Shown one piece after another: positions 1 through 9,677 of a stretch of 26,376 bases of DNA. Made by a program: the position numbers and the translations under genes. The DNA lies in NCBI GenBank assembly GCA_945868195.1, contig CAMBLP010000008.1, forward strand, positions 1 through 26,376, given 5' to 3'. This DNA is from Bordetella parapertussis (lineage in GTDB: Bacteria; Pseudomonadota; Gammaproteobacteria; Burkholderiales; Burkholderiaceae_B). How positions within the stretch are numbered: position 1 is the first letter of the stretch; each line of letters begins with the position of its first letter. The notes under the pieces are model-generated. The model ran no database searches and had not been told where the DNA came from. It saw only the letters and a list, made by a program, of their open reading frames with translations.

Positions 1-4
1 CCGT

Positions 5-565
5 ATGACACAAGAATTACCTCAAACACCTGACGGGACCGATGAGTCCCTCTACGACGGCCCCAGCAAGTCGCAATTAAAGCGCGACATGCTTGCTTTG
101 GTCGACCTCGGACGCGAACTGGTGGACCTGTCCCCAGAGCGTCTTAAACTACTTCCGCTGGCCGAGCGCCTCTATGACGCGATTCGTCTGGCACAGCGCA
201 CCACCAGTCGTGAAGGCCTGCGACGGCAGATTCACTACGTCGGCAAACTGATGCGGGACGCTCCCGCGGAGGAAATCCGTACGCAGTTGGACACTTGGAA
301 AAATGGCTCTCGTGACCAAACGCGAGCCATGCATCGCCTCGAAGCCTTGCGTGATCGCCTGCTCAAAGAAGACAGCGCCCTCACCACCTTGCTGGAAAAA
401 TATCCCCTGGCGGACATTCAGCACATCCGCACCCTCATTCGTGAAGGGCGCAAAGAAGCCACGGCAAATGAATCTTTGCGACAAGGCCAAGAGCCGCAGC
501 GTAAACATTATCGTGCCCTTTTTCAGGCACTCAAAACTCTCCAAGATCCGGACACCGAAGCATGA
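5..565 (+). CDS. darP: Ribosome-associated protein DarP/YjgA (DUF615)
   Basis: The 186-residue product matches the DarP (YjgA, DUF615) family, a small, highly charged protein that binds late 50S ribosomal precursors and helps their maturation in the cytoplasm. Visible hallmarks are the N-terminal [11 protein letters not shown] stretch (about residues 20-30), the following segment ending [11 protein letters not shown], and a basic, helix-rich body with [11 protein letters not shown] and a [12 protein letters not shown] tail. E. coli YjgA is about the same length, so the ATG four bases from the window edge is probably the true start, although its ribosome binding site lies outside the window. 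The stop codon overlaps the ATG of the next gene (ATGA), suggesting translational coupling with the carboxylesterase. Family assignment is firm; cellular role is taken from the E. coli homologue. Confidence 0.92.
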   Translation: MTQELPQTPDGTDESLYDGPSKSQLKRDMLALVDLGRELVDLSPERLKLLPLAERLYDAIRLAQRTTSREGLRRQIHYVGKLMRDAPAEEIRTQLDTWKNGSRDQTRAMHRLEALRDRLLKEDSALTTLLEKYPLADIQHIRTLIREGRKEATANESLRQGQEPQRKHYRALFQALKTLQDPDTEA

Positions 566-1236
566 CGACCAATACTTTGCTTGAATGCGTCGAGCACAAC
601 ACGGGCCCCAACCCAACACATTGCGTCCTTTGGCTGCATGGCCTTGGCGCTGATGGGCACGATTTCGCGCCCATCGTTCCAGAGTTGCGCTTACCCGCCT
701 CCCTGTCTGTACGCTTTATCTTTCCGCATGCCACGATTCAGCCTGTGACCATCAACGGCGGCATGGCGATGCGCTCTTGGTATGACATCCTGACACCCAA
801 CCTCGTCAAACGCGAGGATGAGCAAGGCATTCGTGACTCTGAGCGTGCGATTCAGGCCTTGATCGCTCGTGAAAACGCGCGCGGCATCCCGACCGAGCGG
901 ATTGTGCTTGCCGGTTTTTCTCAAGGCTGCGCGATGACCTTGCACACGGGCTTGCGTTCACCCTTCAAGCTTGCGGGGCTGATGGGATTGTCCGGCTACT
1001 TGCCCCTGATTGATATGGCGGACAGCGAACGTCAACCCGCTAATGCGGACACCCCGATCTTTCTGGCCCACGGCACGCATGATCCCGTTGTCACCCTCGA
1101 GCGCGCGGAAGCCTCCCGCGCAAAACTCGTCGCGCTGGGTTACGCCGTCCAGTGGCATACCTATCCGATGCAGCACTCCGTCTGCCCTGAGGAAATTCAC
1201 GATATTTCACGTTTTTTACAAAGCGTGCTGATTTAA
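562..1236 (+). CDS. Carboxylesterase/phospholipase family serine hydrolase
   Basis: A 224-residue cytoplasmic alpha/beta hydrolase of the carboxylesterase II/acyl-protein-thioesterase-like family, which hydrolyses short-chain carboxylic esters. The oxyanion-side segment [13 protein letters not shown] is at residues 23-35 and the nucleophile elbow GFSQGCAM at 118-125, with Ser120 as nucleophile. Asp174 (GTHDPVV) and His205 (MQHSVCPEE) complete the triad. Length and triad spacing fit Pseudomonas EstB-like enzymes. There is no signal peptide. The ATG overlaps the darP stop by 4 nt and gltX begins 13 nt downstream, so the three genes are probably cotranscribed. The natural substrate cannot be told from sequence. 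Confidence 0.9.
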   Translation: MTTNTLLECVEHNTGPNPTHCVLWLHGLGADGHDFAPIVPELRLPASLSVRFIFPHATIQPVTINGGMAMRSWYDILTPNLVKREDEQGIRDSERAIQALIARENARGIPTERIVLAGFSQGCAMTLHTGLRSPFKLAGLMGLSGYLPLIDMADSERQPANADTPIFLAHGTHDPVVTLERAEASRAKLVALGYAVQWHTYPMQHSVCPEEIHDISRFLQSVLI

Positions 1237-1249
1237 TAGGTTTTTATTT

Positions 1250-2653
1250 ATGTCCTCCCCTTCGATGCCTGTTCGTACCCGCTTTGCGCCCTCGCCCACT
1301 GGCTTTCTTCATCTGGGTGGCGCCCGCACTGCTTTGTTTTCATGGGCTTATGCCAGACACTTTGGCGGTACTTTTATTTTGCGTGTCGAGGACACCGATC
1401 TTGAGCGGTCAACGCCTGAAGCGGTGCAAGCAATCCTAGAGGGCATGGCTTGGCTGGGACTCACGCCTGACGAAGGTCCTTTCTACCAAATGCAGCACAT
1501 GGATCGCTACCGCGAAGTCGTGGCCAAGATGCTGACAGAAGGTACTGCTTACCATTGCTACAGCTCGCCTGCCGAGGTCGACGCGATGCGTGAACGCGCC
1601 CGTGCGCTGGGTCAAAAGCCACGTTACGACGGTACTTGGCGCCCAGAGCTTGGTAAAACCTTGCCGCCTATTCCCTCGGATCGCAAGCCCGTGGTGCGTT
1701 TTAAAAGCCCACAAGATGGAGCGACTGGCTGGGTCGATATGGTCAAGGGGCCCATCACTTTCGATAACAGCGAACTCGATGACCTCGTCATCGCGCGTCC
1801 CGACGGCACGCCAACTTACAACTTTTGCGTGGTCGTGGATGACTGGGATATGCGTATTACCCACGTGCTGCGTGGCGACGACCATGTCAACAATACGCCG
1901 CGACAAATCACGATTTTGCGCGCCCTCGGTGCCCCTGTGCCTGAGTACGGACATGTGCCCATGATCTTGGGACCGGACGGTGAAAAACTCTCCAAACGCC
2001 ACGGTGCAGTCAGTGTCATGGAATATGACCGAGACGGGTACTTGCCCGAGGCGATGATCAATTATTTGGCGCGTTTGGGTTGGAGTCATGGCGATGACGA
2101 GTTGTTTTCTCGCGAGCAACTTGTCGCGTGGTTTGATCCACAGCATTTATCCAAGTCCGCCGCGCAATGGGATCCCAAAAAACTCAATTGGGTCAATGCC
2201 CACTATATTAAGCAGAGCGATGATTCAGCCCTTGCCGCTGCGGTTTCTCCGCGCATCACCGCACGTGGGGGTGACACGCAAAAAGTCGCGCTGACTCAAG
2301 TCGTTGCCTTGCTAAAAGATCGCGCGGAGACGCTCGAACAGCTTGCCGATAGCGCTATGTTGTTTTGTGGTGCGTTTGAGCCGGCAGCACCGGATCTCGT
2401 TGCTCAGCATCTGACCGAAGCAGCGCGTCTTGTTTTAAAAGACTTTGCCGCGCAGGCTGCCACAAGCGAGTGGACTCGGACAGCACTCAGTGTGTTGATT
2501 AAGTCCACGCTTTCGACGCATGGCTTAAAAATGCCTCAGCTCGCTATTCCTTTGCGCGTTGCCGTGGCGGGCACGACGCAAACACCGGCGATCGATGCTG
2601 TATTGGAAATTTTAGGAAAAAGCACCGTACTGGAAAGACTCGCTTTAGTTTGA
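1250..2653 (+). CDS. gltX: Glutamyl-tRNA synthetase
   Basis: A 467-residue class I aminoacyl-tRNA synthetase that charges tRNA-Glu with glutamate in the cytoplasm. The HIGH-type signature [13 protein letters not shown] is at residues 12-24 and the KMSKS-type loop reads KLSKR at 246-250. The GluRS-specific block [18 protein letters not shown] and the [13 protein letters not shown] motif lie between them, and a helical anticodon-binding C-terminal half follows. The zinc-binding cysteines of E. coli GluRS are mostly absent here (CYS in place of CYC, DGTWR in place of DGRCR), which as I recall is usual for Burkholderiales enzymes. The ATG is 13 nt after the esterase stop with only a weak AGG upstream. 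The gene ends in a perfect hairpin terminator. Confidence 0.98.
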   Translation: MSSPSMPVRTRFAPSPTGFLHLGGARTALFSWAYARHFGGTFILRVEDTDLERSTPEAVQAILEGMAWLGLTPDEGPFYQMQHMDRYREVVAKMLTEGTAYHCYSSPAEVDAMRERARALGQKPRYDGTWRPELGKTLPPIPSDRKPVVRFKSPQDGATGWVDMVKGPITFDNSELDDLVIARPDGTPTYNFCVVVDDWDMRITHVLRGDDHVNNTPRQITILRALGAPVPEYGHVPMILGPDGEKLSKRHGAVSVMEYDRDGYLPEAMINYLARLGWSHGDDELFSREQLVAWFDPQHLSKSAAQWDPKKLNWVNAHYIKQSDDSALAAAVSPRITARGGDTQKVALTQVVALLKDRAETLEQLADSAMLFCGAFEPAAPDLVAQHLTEAARLVLKDFAAQAATSEWTRTALSVLIKSTLSTHGLKMPQLAIPLRVAVAGTTQTPAIDAVLEILGKSTVLERLALV

Positions 2654-2679
2654 AATCACTCGCATCCTGCGAGTGATTT
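2653..2679. terminator. Bidirectional hairpin between gltX and the convergent lipoprotein gene
   Basis: A perfect 12-bp inverted repeat (AAATCACTCGCA, loop TCC, TGCGAGTGATTT) begins on the last base of the gltX stop. It overlaps the stop of the minus-strand lipoprotein gene (2678-2680). The outer arms are A-rich on one side and T-rich on the other, so it can act as an intrinsic terminator in both directions, although the U-tract is short. Confidence 0.75.
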
Positions 2680-3181
2680 ACATCAGCCTAAAGCTGTCTT
2701 GAACGCGCTGGCCGGTCATGGGCTTGCTGCCAGGCTTGTCCTCGCGAAAGACGACCCGGCGTGAATCGTTACGATCTATTAAGTAAGTCAGTGTGTACAT
2801 CGGGTCGCGGTAATCGACCATTTCACCGTTAGAGCGGCTAATGCGCACCACAAGTTTTCCTTGTGGTGCTTCCCAACAGCCAGTTTCGCGAAGCTCAGAT
2901 CGAACATTACGTCCCTGTTTGACACGGATCTGCTGACGCATCTTACCGTCGGCCGTCAACGTCAAGAGCGTCTGAACTTCGCCTGCAACATCCGCTTGTT
3001 TACGCACCACATACCAAACGCCTGTCAGTGCCTGTCCTGCCGCCGGTGTGGCACAGACAGGTTCAGGTAAGTTTTCAGGCGCAAGCAACAACACCGAGTC
3101 CGAAGGTCGCGGAATGCCGCAACCCGCTAATACTAAACACAGACTCGCTGCAGACCAGCGCAATAAACCAAGAGTGGACAT
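2678..3181 (-). CDS. Small hypothetical lipoprotein
   Basis: A predicted 167-residue lipoprotein of unknown function. With the chosen start it begins MSTLGLLRW, followed by a hydrophobic stretch and the lipobox LVLAGC, so Cys21 would be lipidated by Lgt and cleaved by LspA. The mature part contains LTGVWYVVRKQ and later LTADGKMRQQIRVKQG and CWEAPQGKLVVRISR, resembling a small beta-rich lipocalin-like fold. That fold is inference only. The ATG at 3181 is preferred over an in-frame GTG at 3187 because GAGG lies five bases upstream of the ATG. The gene converges on gltX and shares its terminator. I recognise no named family. Confidence 0.75.
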   Translation of the reverse strand: MSTLGLLRWSAASLCLVLAGCGIPRPSDSVLLLAPENLPEPVCATPAAGQALTGVWYVVRKQADVAGEVQTLLTLTADGKMRQQIRVKQGRNVRSELRETGCWEAPQGKLVVRISRSNGEMVDYRDPMYTLTYLIDRNDSRRVVFREDKPGSKPMTGQRVQDSFRLM

Positions 3182-3387
3182 CAACACCTCAACGGGACAT
3201 CAAAAGCTAAATAAGTAATCGCAATAGTGCTACATATTGAGTCAAAAACAATCACATCTCGGTTGATTTATTAAAAATCCCTTATCGATCAGCGCCAAGA
3301 TTTGCTTTTACACCACACTTTTTTGAACTATAGGGTTAACGATAGCTAAAAAATAATCAAATAAATGATTGCCTAGCCCCGTTTCAA
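3182..3387. other. AT-rich intergenic region between divergent lipoprotein gene and nrdA
   Basis: This stretch is clearly richer in A and T than the flanking genes and must hold the promoter of the minus-strand lipoprotein gene and perhaps upstream elements of nrdA. A TTGACT hexamer can be read on the minus strand near 3239-3244, but no -10 at acceptable spacing convinced me. No open reading frame, tRNA or long repeat is visible. Confidence 0.4.
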
Positions 3388-3403
3388 ACACTAGAATTGG
3401 TAT
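3388..3403 (+). promoter_or_regulatory. Probable NrdR box 1 (distal, degenerate)
   Basis: ACACTAGAATTGGTAT matches 11 of 16 positions of the NrdR consensus, roughly ACACTATATATAGTGT. It lies exactly 31 bp upstream of the much better box at 3419, leaving 15 bp between them. That is the about-three-helical-turn spacing known for tandem NrdR boxes before nrd operons. NrdR is the ATP/dATP-responsive repressor of ribonucleotide reductase genes. Confidence 0.6.
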
Positions 3404-3418
3404 CTATTAGAAAATTAA

Positions 3419-3434
3419 ACACTACATGTAGTGG
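3419..3434 (+). promoter_or_regulatory. NrdR box 2 (proximal, near-consensus)
   Basis: ACACTACATGTAGTGG contains a perfect 14-bp palindrome, CACTACATGTAGTG (3420-3433), and matches the NrdR consensus at nearly every conserved position. Its location 113 bp before the nrdA start, paired with a weaker box 31 bp upstream, fits repression of nrdAB by NrdR. The promoter core is not obvious. A TGCTAAATA sequence at 3448-3456 could be an extended -10. Confidence 0.8.
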
Positions 3435-3507
3435 TCGCTTGCCAAGATGCTAAATAGCTCTCACGTAGGCTTCCTGATTGACTACGTGGCTTGTTATGAC
3501 CGAATTC

Positions 3508-3529
3508 GAGTGGGGCGTGTGCCCCACTC
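3508..3529 (+). promoter_or_regulatory. Perfect 9-bp hairpin in the nrdA leader
   Basis: GAGTGGGGC, loop GTGT, GCCCCACTC is a perfect, G/C-rich stem ending 7 nt before the AGGAG ribosome binding site (3537-3541) of nrdA. No U-run follows, so it is unlikely to be a simple terminator. It could protect the mRNA 5' end or affect ribosome access; function is unproven. Confidence 0.6.
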
Positions 3530-3546
3530 ACCTTGCAGGAGCCCAA

Positions 3547-6462
<2,916 letters not shown>

Positions 6463-6483
6463 ACCGCCACCGGAAAAAATATT

Positions 6484-7689
6484 ATGCTTAGCTGGAACGA
6501 CGAACCTACGACCACAACCGCCCCGCCTCCAGGCTTGGGCGGAGCACTCTCCTCCGTACAGCCCGCATCACTAGCAGCCTCCATGTCTGCGCGCGCGGCC
6601 ACTGGTATCTTTGGCGACACTGCCTTACCGACACCCGGTCTGATTCAGACACCTGTGGCGACCAACCCTGCCACGCGTGTCAATGTTGCTGACAAACGCA
6701 TCATCAACGGTCAGACCGATGTCAATCAGCTCGTGCCCTTCAAATACAAATGGGCTTGGGAAAAATACATCGCGACCTGCGCCAACCACTGGATGCCGCA
6801 AGAGATCAACATGTCGCGTGATATCGCGCTTTGGAAAAATCCAAATGGATTGACTGAAGACGAGCGCCGCGTCATCAAGCGCAACCTCGGTTTCTTTGTC
6901 ACGGCAGACTCTTTGGCCGCTAACAACATCGTGTTAGGCACGTATCGTCACATCACAGCCCCCGAATGCCGTCAGTTTTTACTGCGCCAAGCCTTCGAAG
7001 AGGCGATTCACACGCATGCCTATCAGTACATCGTTGAGAGCTTGGACCTCGACGAATCCGAAATTTTCAATGCATACAACGAAGTTCCTTCGATTCGCGC
7101 CAAAGATCAGTTCCTGATCCCTTTCATTGACGCGATCGCAGACCCCAACTTTAAAACCGGCACACTCGAAACGGATCAGACGCTGTTGAAGTCCCTGATT
7201 GTGTTTGCCTGCCTGATGGAAGGCTTGTTCTTTTATGTTGGCTTTACCCAGATTCTTGCGCTGGGTCGTCAAAATAAAATGACCGGCGCCGCTGAACAGT
7301 ACATGTACATCCTGCGCGATGAGTCCATGCACTGCAATTTCGGTATTGATCTGATCAACACCATTAAGCTCGAAAATCCACAACTCTGGACGCCAGCCTT
7401 CCGCGAAGAAATTCGCGCGCTGTTCGCCAAAGCGGTCGATCTTGAATATGCCTACGCCGAAGACACCATGCCACGCGGCGTGCTGGGTCTGAATGCGCCC
7501 ATGTTCAAATCGTACCTGCGCTTTATTGCTAATCGTCGTTGCCAGCAGATCGGCATCGAACCTCTGTTCGCCCAAGAAGAAAACCCCTTCCCTTGGATGG
7601 CAGAAATGATTGACCTAAAGAAAGAACGCAATTTCTTTGAAACACGTGTGATTGAGTATCAGACTGGAGGCGCCCTCAATTGGGAATAA
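6484..7689 (+). CDS. nrdB: Class Ia ribonucleoside-diphosphate reductase, beta (R2) subunit
   Basis: A 401-residue R2 subunit that houses the diiron-tyrosyl radical cofactor and passes the radical to NrdA. Expected ligands are present: Asp142, Glu173 and His176 (EAIHTHAY), Glu246 (LMEGLFF), and Glu280 and His283 (RDESMH). The radical tyrosine is Tyr180, so this is an ordinary Tyr-type enzyme and not the Chlamydia-like Phe type. Tyr392 near the C-terminus matches the radical-relay tyrosine, and the end (GGALNWE) is the peptide that docks on R1. The first 60 or so residues are low-complexity Thr/Pro/Ala sequence ahead of the conserved body. The gene is cotranscribed with nrdA, presumably under the NrdR boxes. 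Confidence 0.97.
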   Translation: MLSWNDEPTTTTAPPPGLGGALSSVQPASLAASMSARAATGIFGDTALPTPGLIQTPVATNPATRVNVADKRIINGQTDVNQLVPFKYKWAWEKYIATCANHWMPQEINMSRDIALWKNPNGLTEDERRVIKRNLGFFVTADSLAANNIVLGTYRHITAPECRQFLLRQAFEEAIHTHAYQYIVESLDLDESEIFNAYNEVPSIRAKDQFLIPFIDAIADPNFKTGTLETDQTLLKSLIVFACLMEGLFFYVGFTQILALGRQNKMTGAAEQYMYILRDESMHCNFGIDLINTIKLENPQLWTPAFREEIRALFAKAVDLEYAYAEDTMPRGVLGLNAPMFKSYLRFIANRRCQQIGIEPLFAQEENPFPWMAEMIDLKKERNFFETRVIEYQTGGALNWE

Positions 7690-7705
7690 GCCAATTTGGA
7701 ATAAG
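7677..7705 (+). repeat. Imperfect tandem duplication across the nrdB stop
   Basis: CAATTGGGAATAAG (7677-7690) is followed one base later by CAATTTGGAATAAG (7692-7705), identical at 13 of 14 positions. The first copy encodes the last residues and stop of NrdB; the second carries the same stop sequence just outside the gene. This looks like a short slippage duplication. Confidence 0.7.
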
Positions 7706-7770
7706 TCTCTAGTCAGAGTTTCAATCTCACTTTGTACTTGCCAGTCGACGGCTCACCCCGCCAACTGGTG

Positions 7771-7814
7771 CCATTTGAATTGCTTCGCGTCCTAATGGGA
7801 GGCAGTTCAAATGG
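7771..7814 (+). other. Long hairpin downstream of nrdB
   Basis: The arms 7771-7786 (CCATTTGAATTGCTTC) and 7799-7814 (GAGGCAGTTCAAATGG) pair over 16 bp with two G-U wobbles and no bulge, around a 12-nt loop. It begins 81 bp after the nrdB stop in a 274-bp gap otherwise without a gene. No U-tract follows, so a simple intrinsic terminator is doubtful. A small RNA, an mRNA-stabilising 3' structure or a repeat-family member are alternatives. A weaker flanking repeat (CCAGT at 7741, ACTGG at 7764) sits just upstream. Confidence 0.6.
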
Positions 7815-7855
7815 CTGTGCCGGATTCATCAGCACAAATCACATACTACCGATAG

Positions 7856-7883
7856 TTGGTAGCGGCTTGTGACGATGAATAAC
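7856..7883 (+). promoter_or_regulatory. Possible promoter of the histone H1-like gene
   Basis: TTGGTA (7856-7861) and AATAAC (7878-7883) are separated by 16 bp, each matching four of six sigma-70 consensus positions. The start codon lies 81 bp downstream. The match is modest and rests on position as much as on sequence. Confidence 0.3.
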
Positions 7884-7963
7884 TCGGGCGAAACATCCTC
7901 CCATGGTGGGCGGAGTCAAGCACGGGTTTTAATGTTTGGGACCCTGAACTAAGGAGTATTACC

Positions 7964-8302
7964 ATGGCAACAGCCAAAAAAGCAGTGAAGAAAGCCGCAG
8001 CAAAGAAGCCAGCAGCAAAGAAAGTCGCTGCTAAGAAGCCAGCAGCAAAGAAAGTCGCTGCTAAGAAGCCTGCTGCAAAGAAAGCAGTCAAGAAAGTAGC
8101 GAAAAAAGCCGCGGCCAAAAAGCCAGCAGCTAAAAAAGTCGCTGCCAAAAAGCCTGCTGCAAAAAAAGTAGCAAAGAAAGCAGTCAAGAAAGTTGCAGCG
8201 AAGAAGCCCGCAGCCAAAAAAGCAGCAGCTAAAAAGCCTGCCGCCAAAAAAGCTGTTGCTAAAAAGCCTGCAGCGAAAAAAGTTGCTGCAAAAAAAAAAT
8301 AG
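7964..8302 (+). CDS. Histone H1-like lysine/alanine-rich DNA-binding protein (frame apparently broken near the end)
   Basis: A 112-residue protein made almost wholly of [10 protein letters not shown] and AVKK repeats, like the C-terminal domain of eukaryotic histone H1 and the bacterial H1-like nucleoid proteins of Bordetella and Burkholderia. It should bind DNA through lysines without base specificity. The start is secure: AAGGAG (7951-7956) lies 7 nt before the ATG. The reading frame ends at TAG directly after ten consecutive A residues (8290-8299). In the -1 frame the sequence continues for 41 codons with more AKKPAA repeats and a tail ALNPAASWPFPTGGRP, which I recall as typical of Burkholderiales homologues. 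The annotated stop is therefore probably the result of a homopolymer indel or a slippage site. A strong terminator follows at 8451. Confidence 0.85.
   Translation: MATAKKAVKKAAAKKPAAKKVAAKKPAAKKVAAKKPAAKKAVKKVAKKAAAKKPAAKKVAAKKPAAKKVAKKAVKKVAAKKPAAKKAAAKKPAAKKAVAKKPAAKKVAAKKK
8011..8070 (+). repeat. Perfect 30-bp tandem duplication inside the histone-like gene
   Basis: The 30-bp unit at 8011-8040 is repeated without any difference at 8041-8070, including synonymous positions, which points to recent duplication. Related imperfect units continue to the end of the gene. Such arrays commonly vary in copy number between strains. Confidence 0.9.
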
Positions 8303-8424
8303 TTAATAAAGCTCCCGCTAAAAAGCCGGCAGCCGCTGCCCCCTCGACCGCCGCAGCTCCAGGTGCAAAAACAGCCCTGAATCCTGCAGCGTCCTGGCCT
8401 TTTCCTACGGGCGGCCGTCCCTGA
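8299..8424 (+). other. Displaced C-terminal coding tail of the histone-like protein (-1 frame)
   Basis: Read one base back from the upstream frame, 8299-8421 is open for 41 codons and ends at TGA 8422-8424. It starts [15 protein letters not shown], continuing the lysine/alanine composition of the upstream protein, and ends NPAASWPFPTGGRP, an ordered tail that random sequence would not give. It has no start codon or ribosome binding site of its own. It is best read as the end of the histone-like gene, reached by adding one A, shifting -1 at the A10 run, or correcting an assembly error. Confidence 0.75.
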
Positions 8425-8450
8425 GCTTTTAGCTGAGGTTTGCTAGAACT

Positions 8451-8480
8451 AACCGCCTGGTTCGCCAGGCGGTTTTTTTT
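8451..8480 (+). terminator. Strong intrinsic terminator after the histone-like gene
   Basis: AACCGCCTGG, loop TTCG, CCAGGCGGTT form a perfect 10-bp stem with a stable UUCG tetraloop, running into eight T residues (8473-8480). It lies 26 bp after the displaced tail's TGA and 148 bp after the in-frame TAG, consistent with the longer gene. Confidence 0.95.
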
Positions 8481-8567
8481 ATCCCATGAATAAACTCGGC
8501 TTCACAAGAGTTCGCACTCGCATGCGACAATGTCATTCTTGTTTCTCCACTCGGGACAGACTTTCTT

Positions 8568-9140
8568 ATGATTGGCGAAATCTTCCGCTTCCTACTTGAT
8601 ATCGGCTTTACGCTAATTGGCGCGGTGCTTTTAGCCCGCGCGTGGTTACAGGCCGTCAAGCTCCACCCCTTTAATCCGATCTCACAAGCCGTTCACCAAG
8701 TCACTAACTGGCTCGTCACGCCTTTGCGTCGAGTGGTGCCCACAAACGGAGGCACCGACTGGGCAAGCCTGCTAGGCGCGCTCCTCGCGGCGATCGTTTA
8801 TCTGATTTTGTTATGGTTTGTGTCTACAGCAAGCATGTTGCCGGTCAAGCTGATCCCGGGCGTCATTGGTGCAGGCTTTGCGACGGTTGGGCGTTGGGCG
8901 CTCAACCTAATAGTCTGGCTCACCTTGATTCAAGCTGTGCTTTCATGGGTCAATCCCATGGCAACAGTCATGCCCGTCTTGCGGACACTGACCGCGCCTT
9001 TACTCGAACCGATCCGTCGCATTATGCCCAAACTAGGTGGCTTAGACTTATCACCCTTGGTATTGTTGGTTTTAGCGCAAATCGCCATCATGGTGCTCAA
9101 CCGCATCACTTATCAACTCTTCCCGCTATTCATCCTATAG
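8568..9140 (+). CDS. YggT family integral membrane protein
   Basis: A 190-residue inner-membrane protein with two YggT repeats. The first half has a hydrophobic segment at about residues 5-27 followed by LTP-type sequence (LVTPLRRVVP). The second repeats the pattern with LTLIQAVLSWVNP and LTAPLLEPIRRIMPKLGGLDLSPLVLLVLAQI. About four transmembrane segments are visible. The family (Ycf19/YggT) is linked to membrane protein organisation and osmotic tolerance, but its molecular role is poorly defined. No clear Shine-Dalgarno precedes the ATG. The gene stands alone after the histone terminator and converges on the glycine-zipper lipoprotein gene with a 7-bp gap. I found no convincing promoter in 8481-8567. 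Confidence 0.88.
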   Translation: MIGEIFRFLLDIGFTLIGAVLLARAWLQAVKLHPFNPISQAVHQVTNWLVTPLRRVVPTNGGTDWASLLGALLAAIVYLILLWFVSTASMLPVKLIPGVIGAGFATVGRWALNLIVWLTLIQAVLSWVNPMATVMPVLRTLTAPLLEPIRRIMPKLGGLDLSPLVLLVLAQIAIMVLNRITYQLFPLFIL

Positions 9141-9147
9141 CGAGGCT

Positions 9148-9654
9148 TTAGCTGCCTGCGAGTGGGACCACACGCGTCGGTCCCGCGCCGCTTACCACCT
9201 GAACGCGTTGATTCATCATAATTGGCAAGTCTGCTTCCTGCGCAATCACCCTTGTCTCGCCATTATCCAAACGGACTGTGATCTCCAGACCCTCTTTCTT
9301 TCCCATCCGATCTTCAACAGCATTGCCCGCAAGCGCGCCCAAGAGCGCACCACCAATAATCGCCAAGGTACGCCCTGTTCCGCCGCCAACGGCGCTTCCA
9401 GCCACGCCGCCCACAGCCCCACCGGCAATCGCCCCTCCACCCGATGTCTGATCACTCTGAATCGTAATGGGACGTACGTTAATCACCGTACCATTTCTGA
9501 CGATCTGATCACGCTGCGTCTGGTTATAGTTGTAAACATTCGCAGAGGCTGAAGGTTTGGCGCAACCTGTCACCAAAACAACACCGGACAACGCAAGCGC
9601 ACCCAAGGCTAGACGAAAGCCAGTCATGGAGCGGATAGAATATTTTTCATTCAT
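9148..9654 (-). CDS. Glycine-zipper outer-membrane lipoprotein, SlyB/17-kDa antigen-like
   Basis: A 168-residue lipoprotein of the Rickettsia 17-kDa antigen/SlyB type. A signal peptide leads to the lipobox LVTGC, then a variable segment. A glycine zipper (GGGAIAGGAVGGVAGSAVGG, continuing IIGGALLGALAGNAVED) forms a membrane-embedded hairpin, and a C-terminal domain begins LEITVRLDNGETRVIAQEADL. Such proteins sit in the outer membrane and support envelope integrity. I prefer the ATG at 9654 (MNEKYSIRSM) because AAAGGA lies 8 nt upstream; an in-frame TTG at 9681 is less likely. It is the last gene of the minus-strand operon, 23 bp after the kinase gene. Confidence 0.87.
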   Translation of the reverse strand: MNEKYSIRSMTGFRLALGALALSGVVLVTGCAKPSASANVYNYNQTQRDQIVRNGTVINVRPITIQSDQTSGGGAIAGGAVGGVAGSAVGGGTGRTLAIIGGALLGALAGNAVEDRMGKKEGLEITVRLDNGETRVIAQEADLPIMMNQRVQVVSGAGPTRVVPLAGS

Positions 9655-9677
9655 CACAAGATTCCTTTCAAGCAGGC

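Noticed and set aside
1436..2146. A 236-codon minus-strand frame within gltX
   Set aside because: It is fully antisense to conserved GluRS motifs and has no recognisable domain.
3182..3387. AT-rich stretch considered as a replication origin or phage attachment site
   Set aside because: No cluster of DnaA boxes, no tRNA and no direct repeats were found. High A+T is adequately explained by divergent promoters.
3478..3546. N-terminal extension of nrdA from an upstream TTG
   Set aside because: The extension has no family similarity, contains the 9-bp leader hairpin, and the ATG at 3547 has AGGAG at ideal distance.
7846..8247. A 133-codon minus-strand frame with Ala/Phe/Gly repeats
   Set aside because: It is the reverse complement of the AAKKP repeats of the histone-like gene. 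The apparent hydrophobic repeat protein is a mirror of the lysine codons and has no credible ribosome binding site.
9164..9184. GGGACC/GGTCCC inverted repeat near the end of the glycine-zipper lipoprotein gene
   Set aside because: A 6-bp stem with a 9-nt loop inside coding sequence and without a T-run; too weak to call a terminator.
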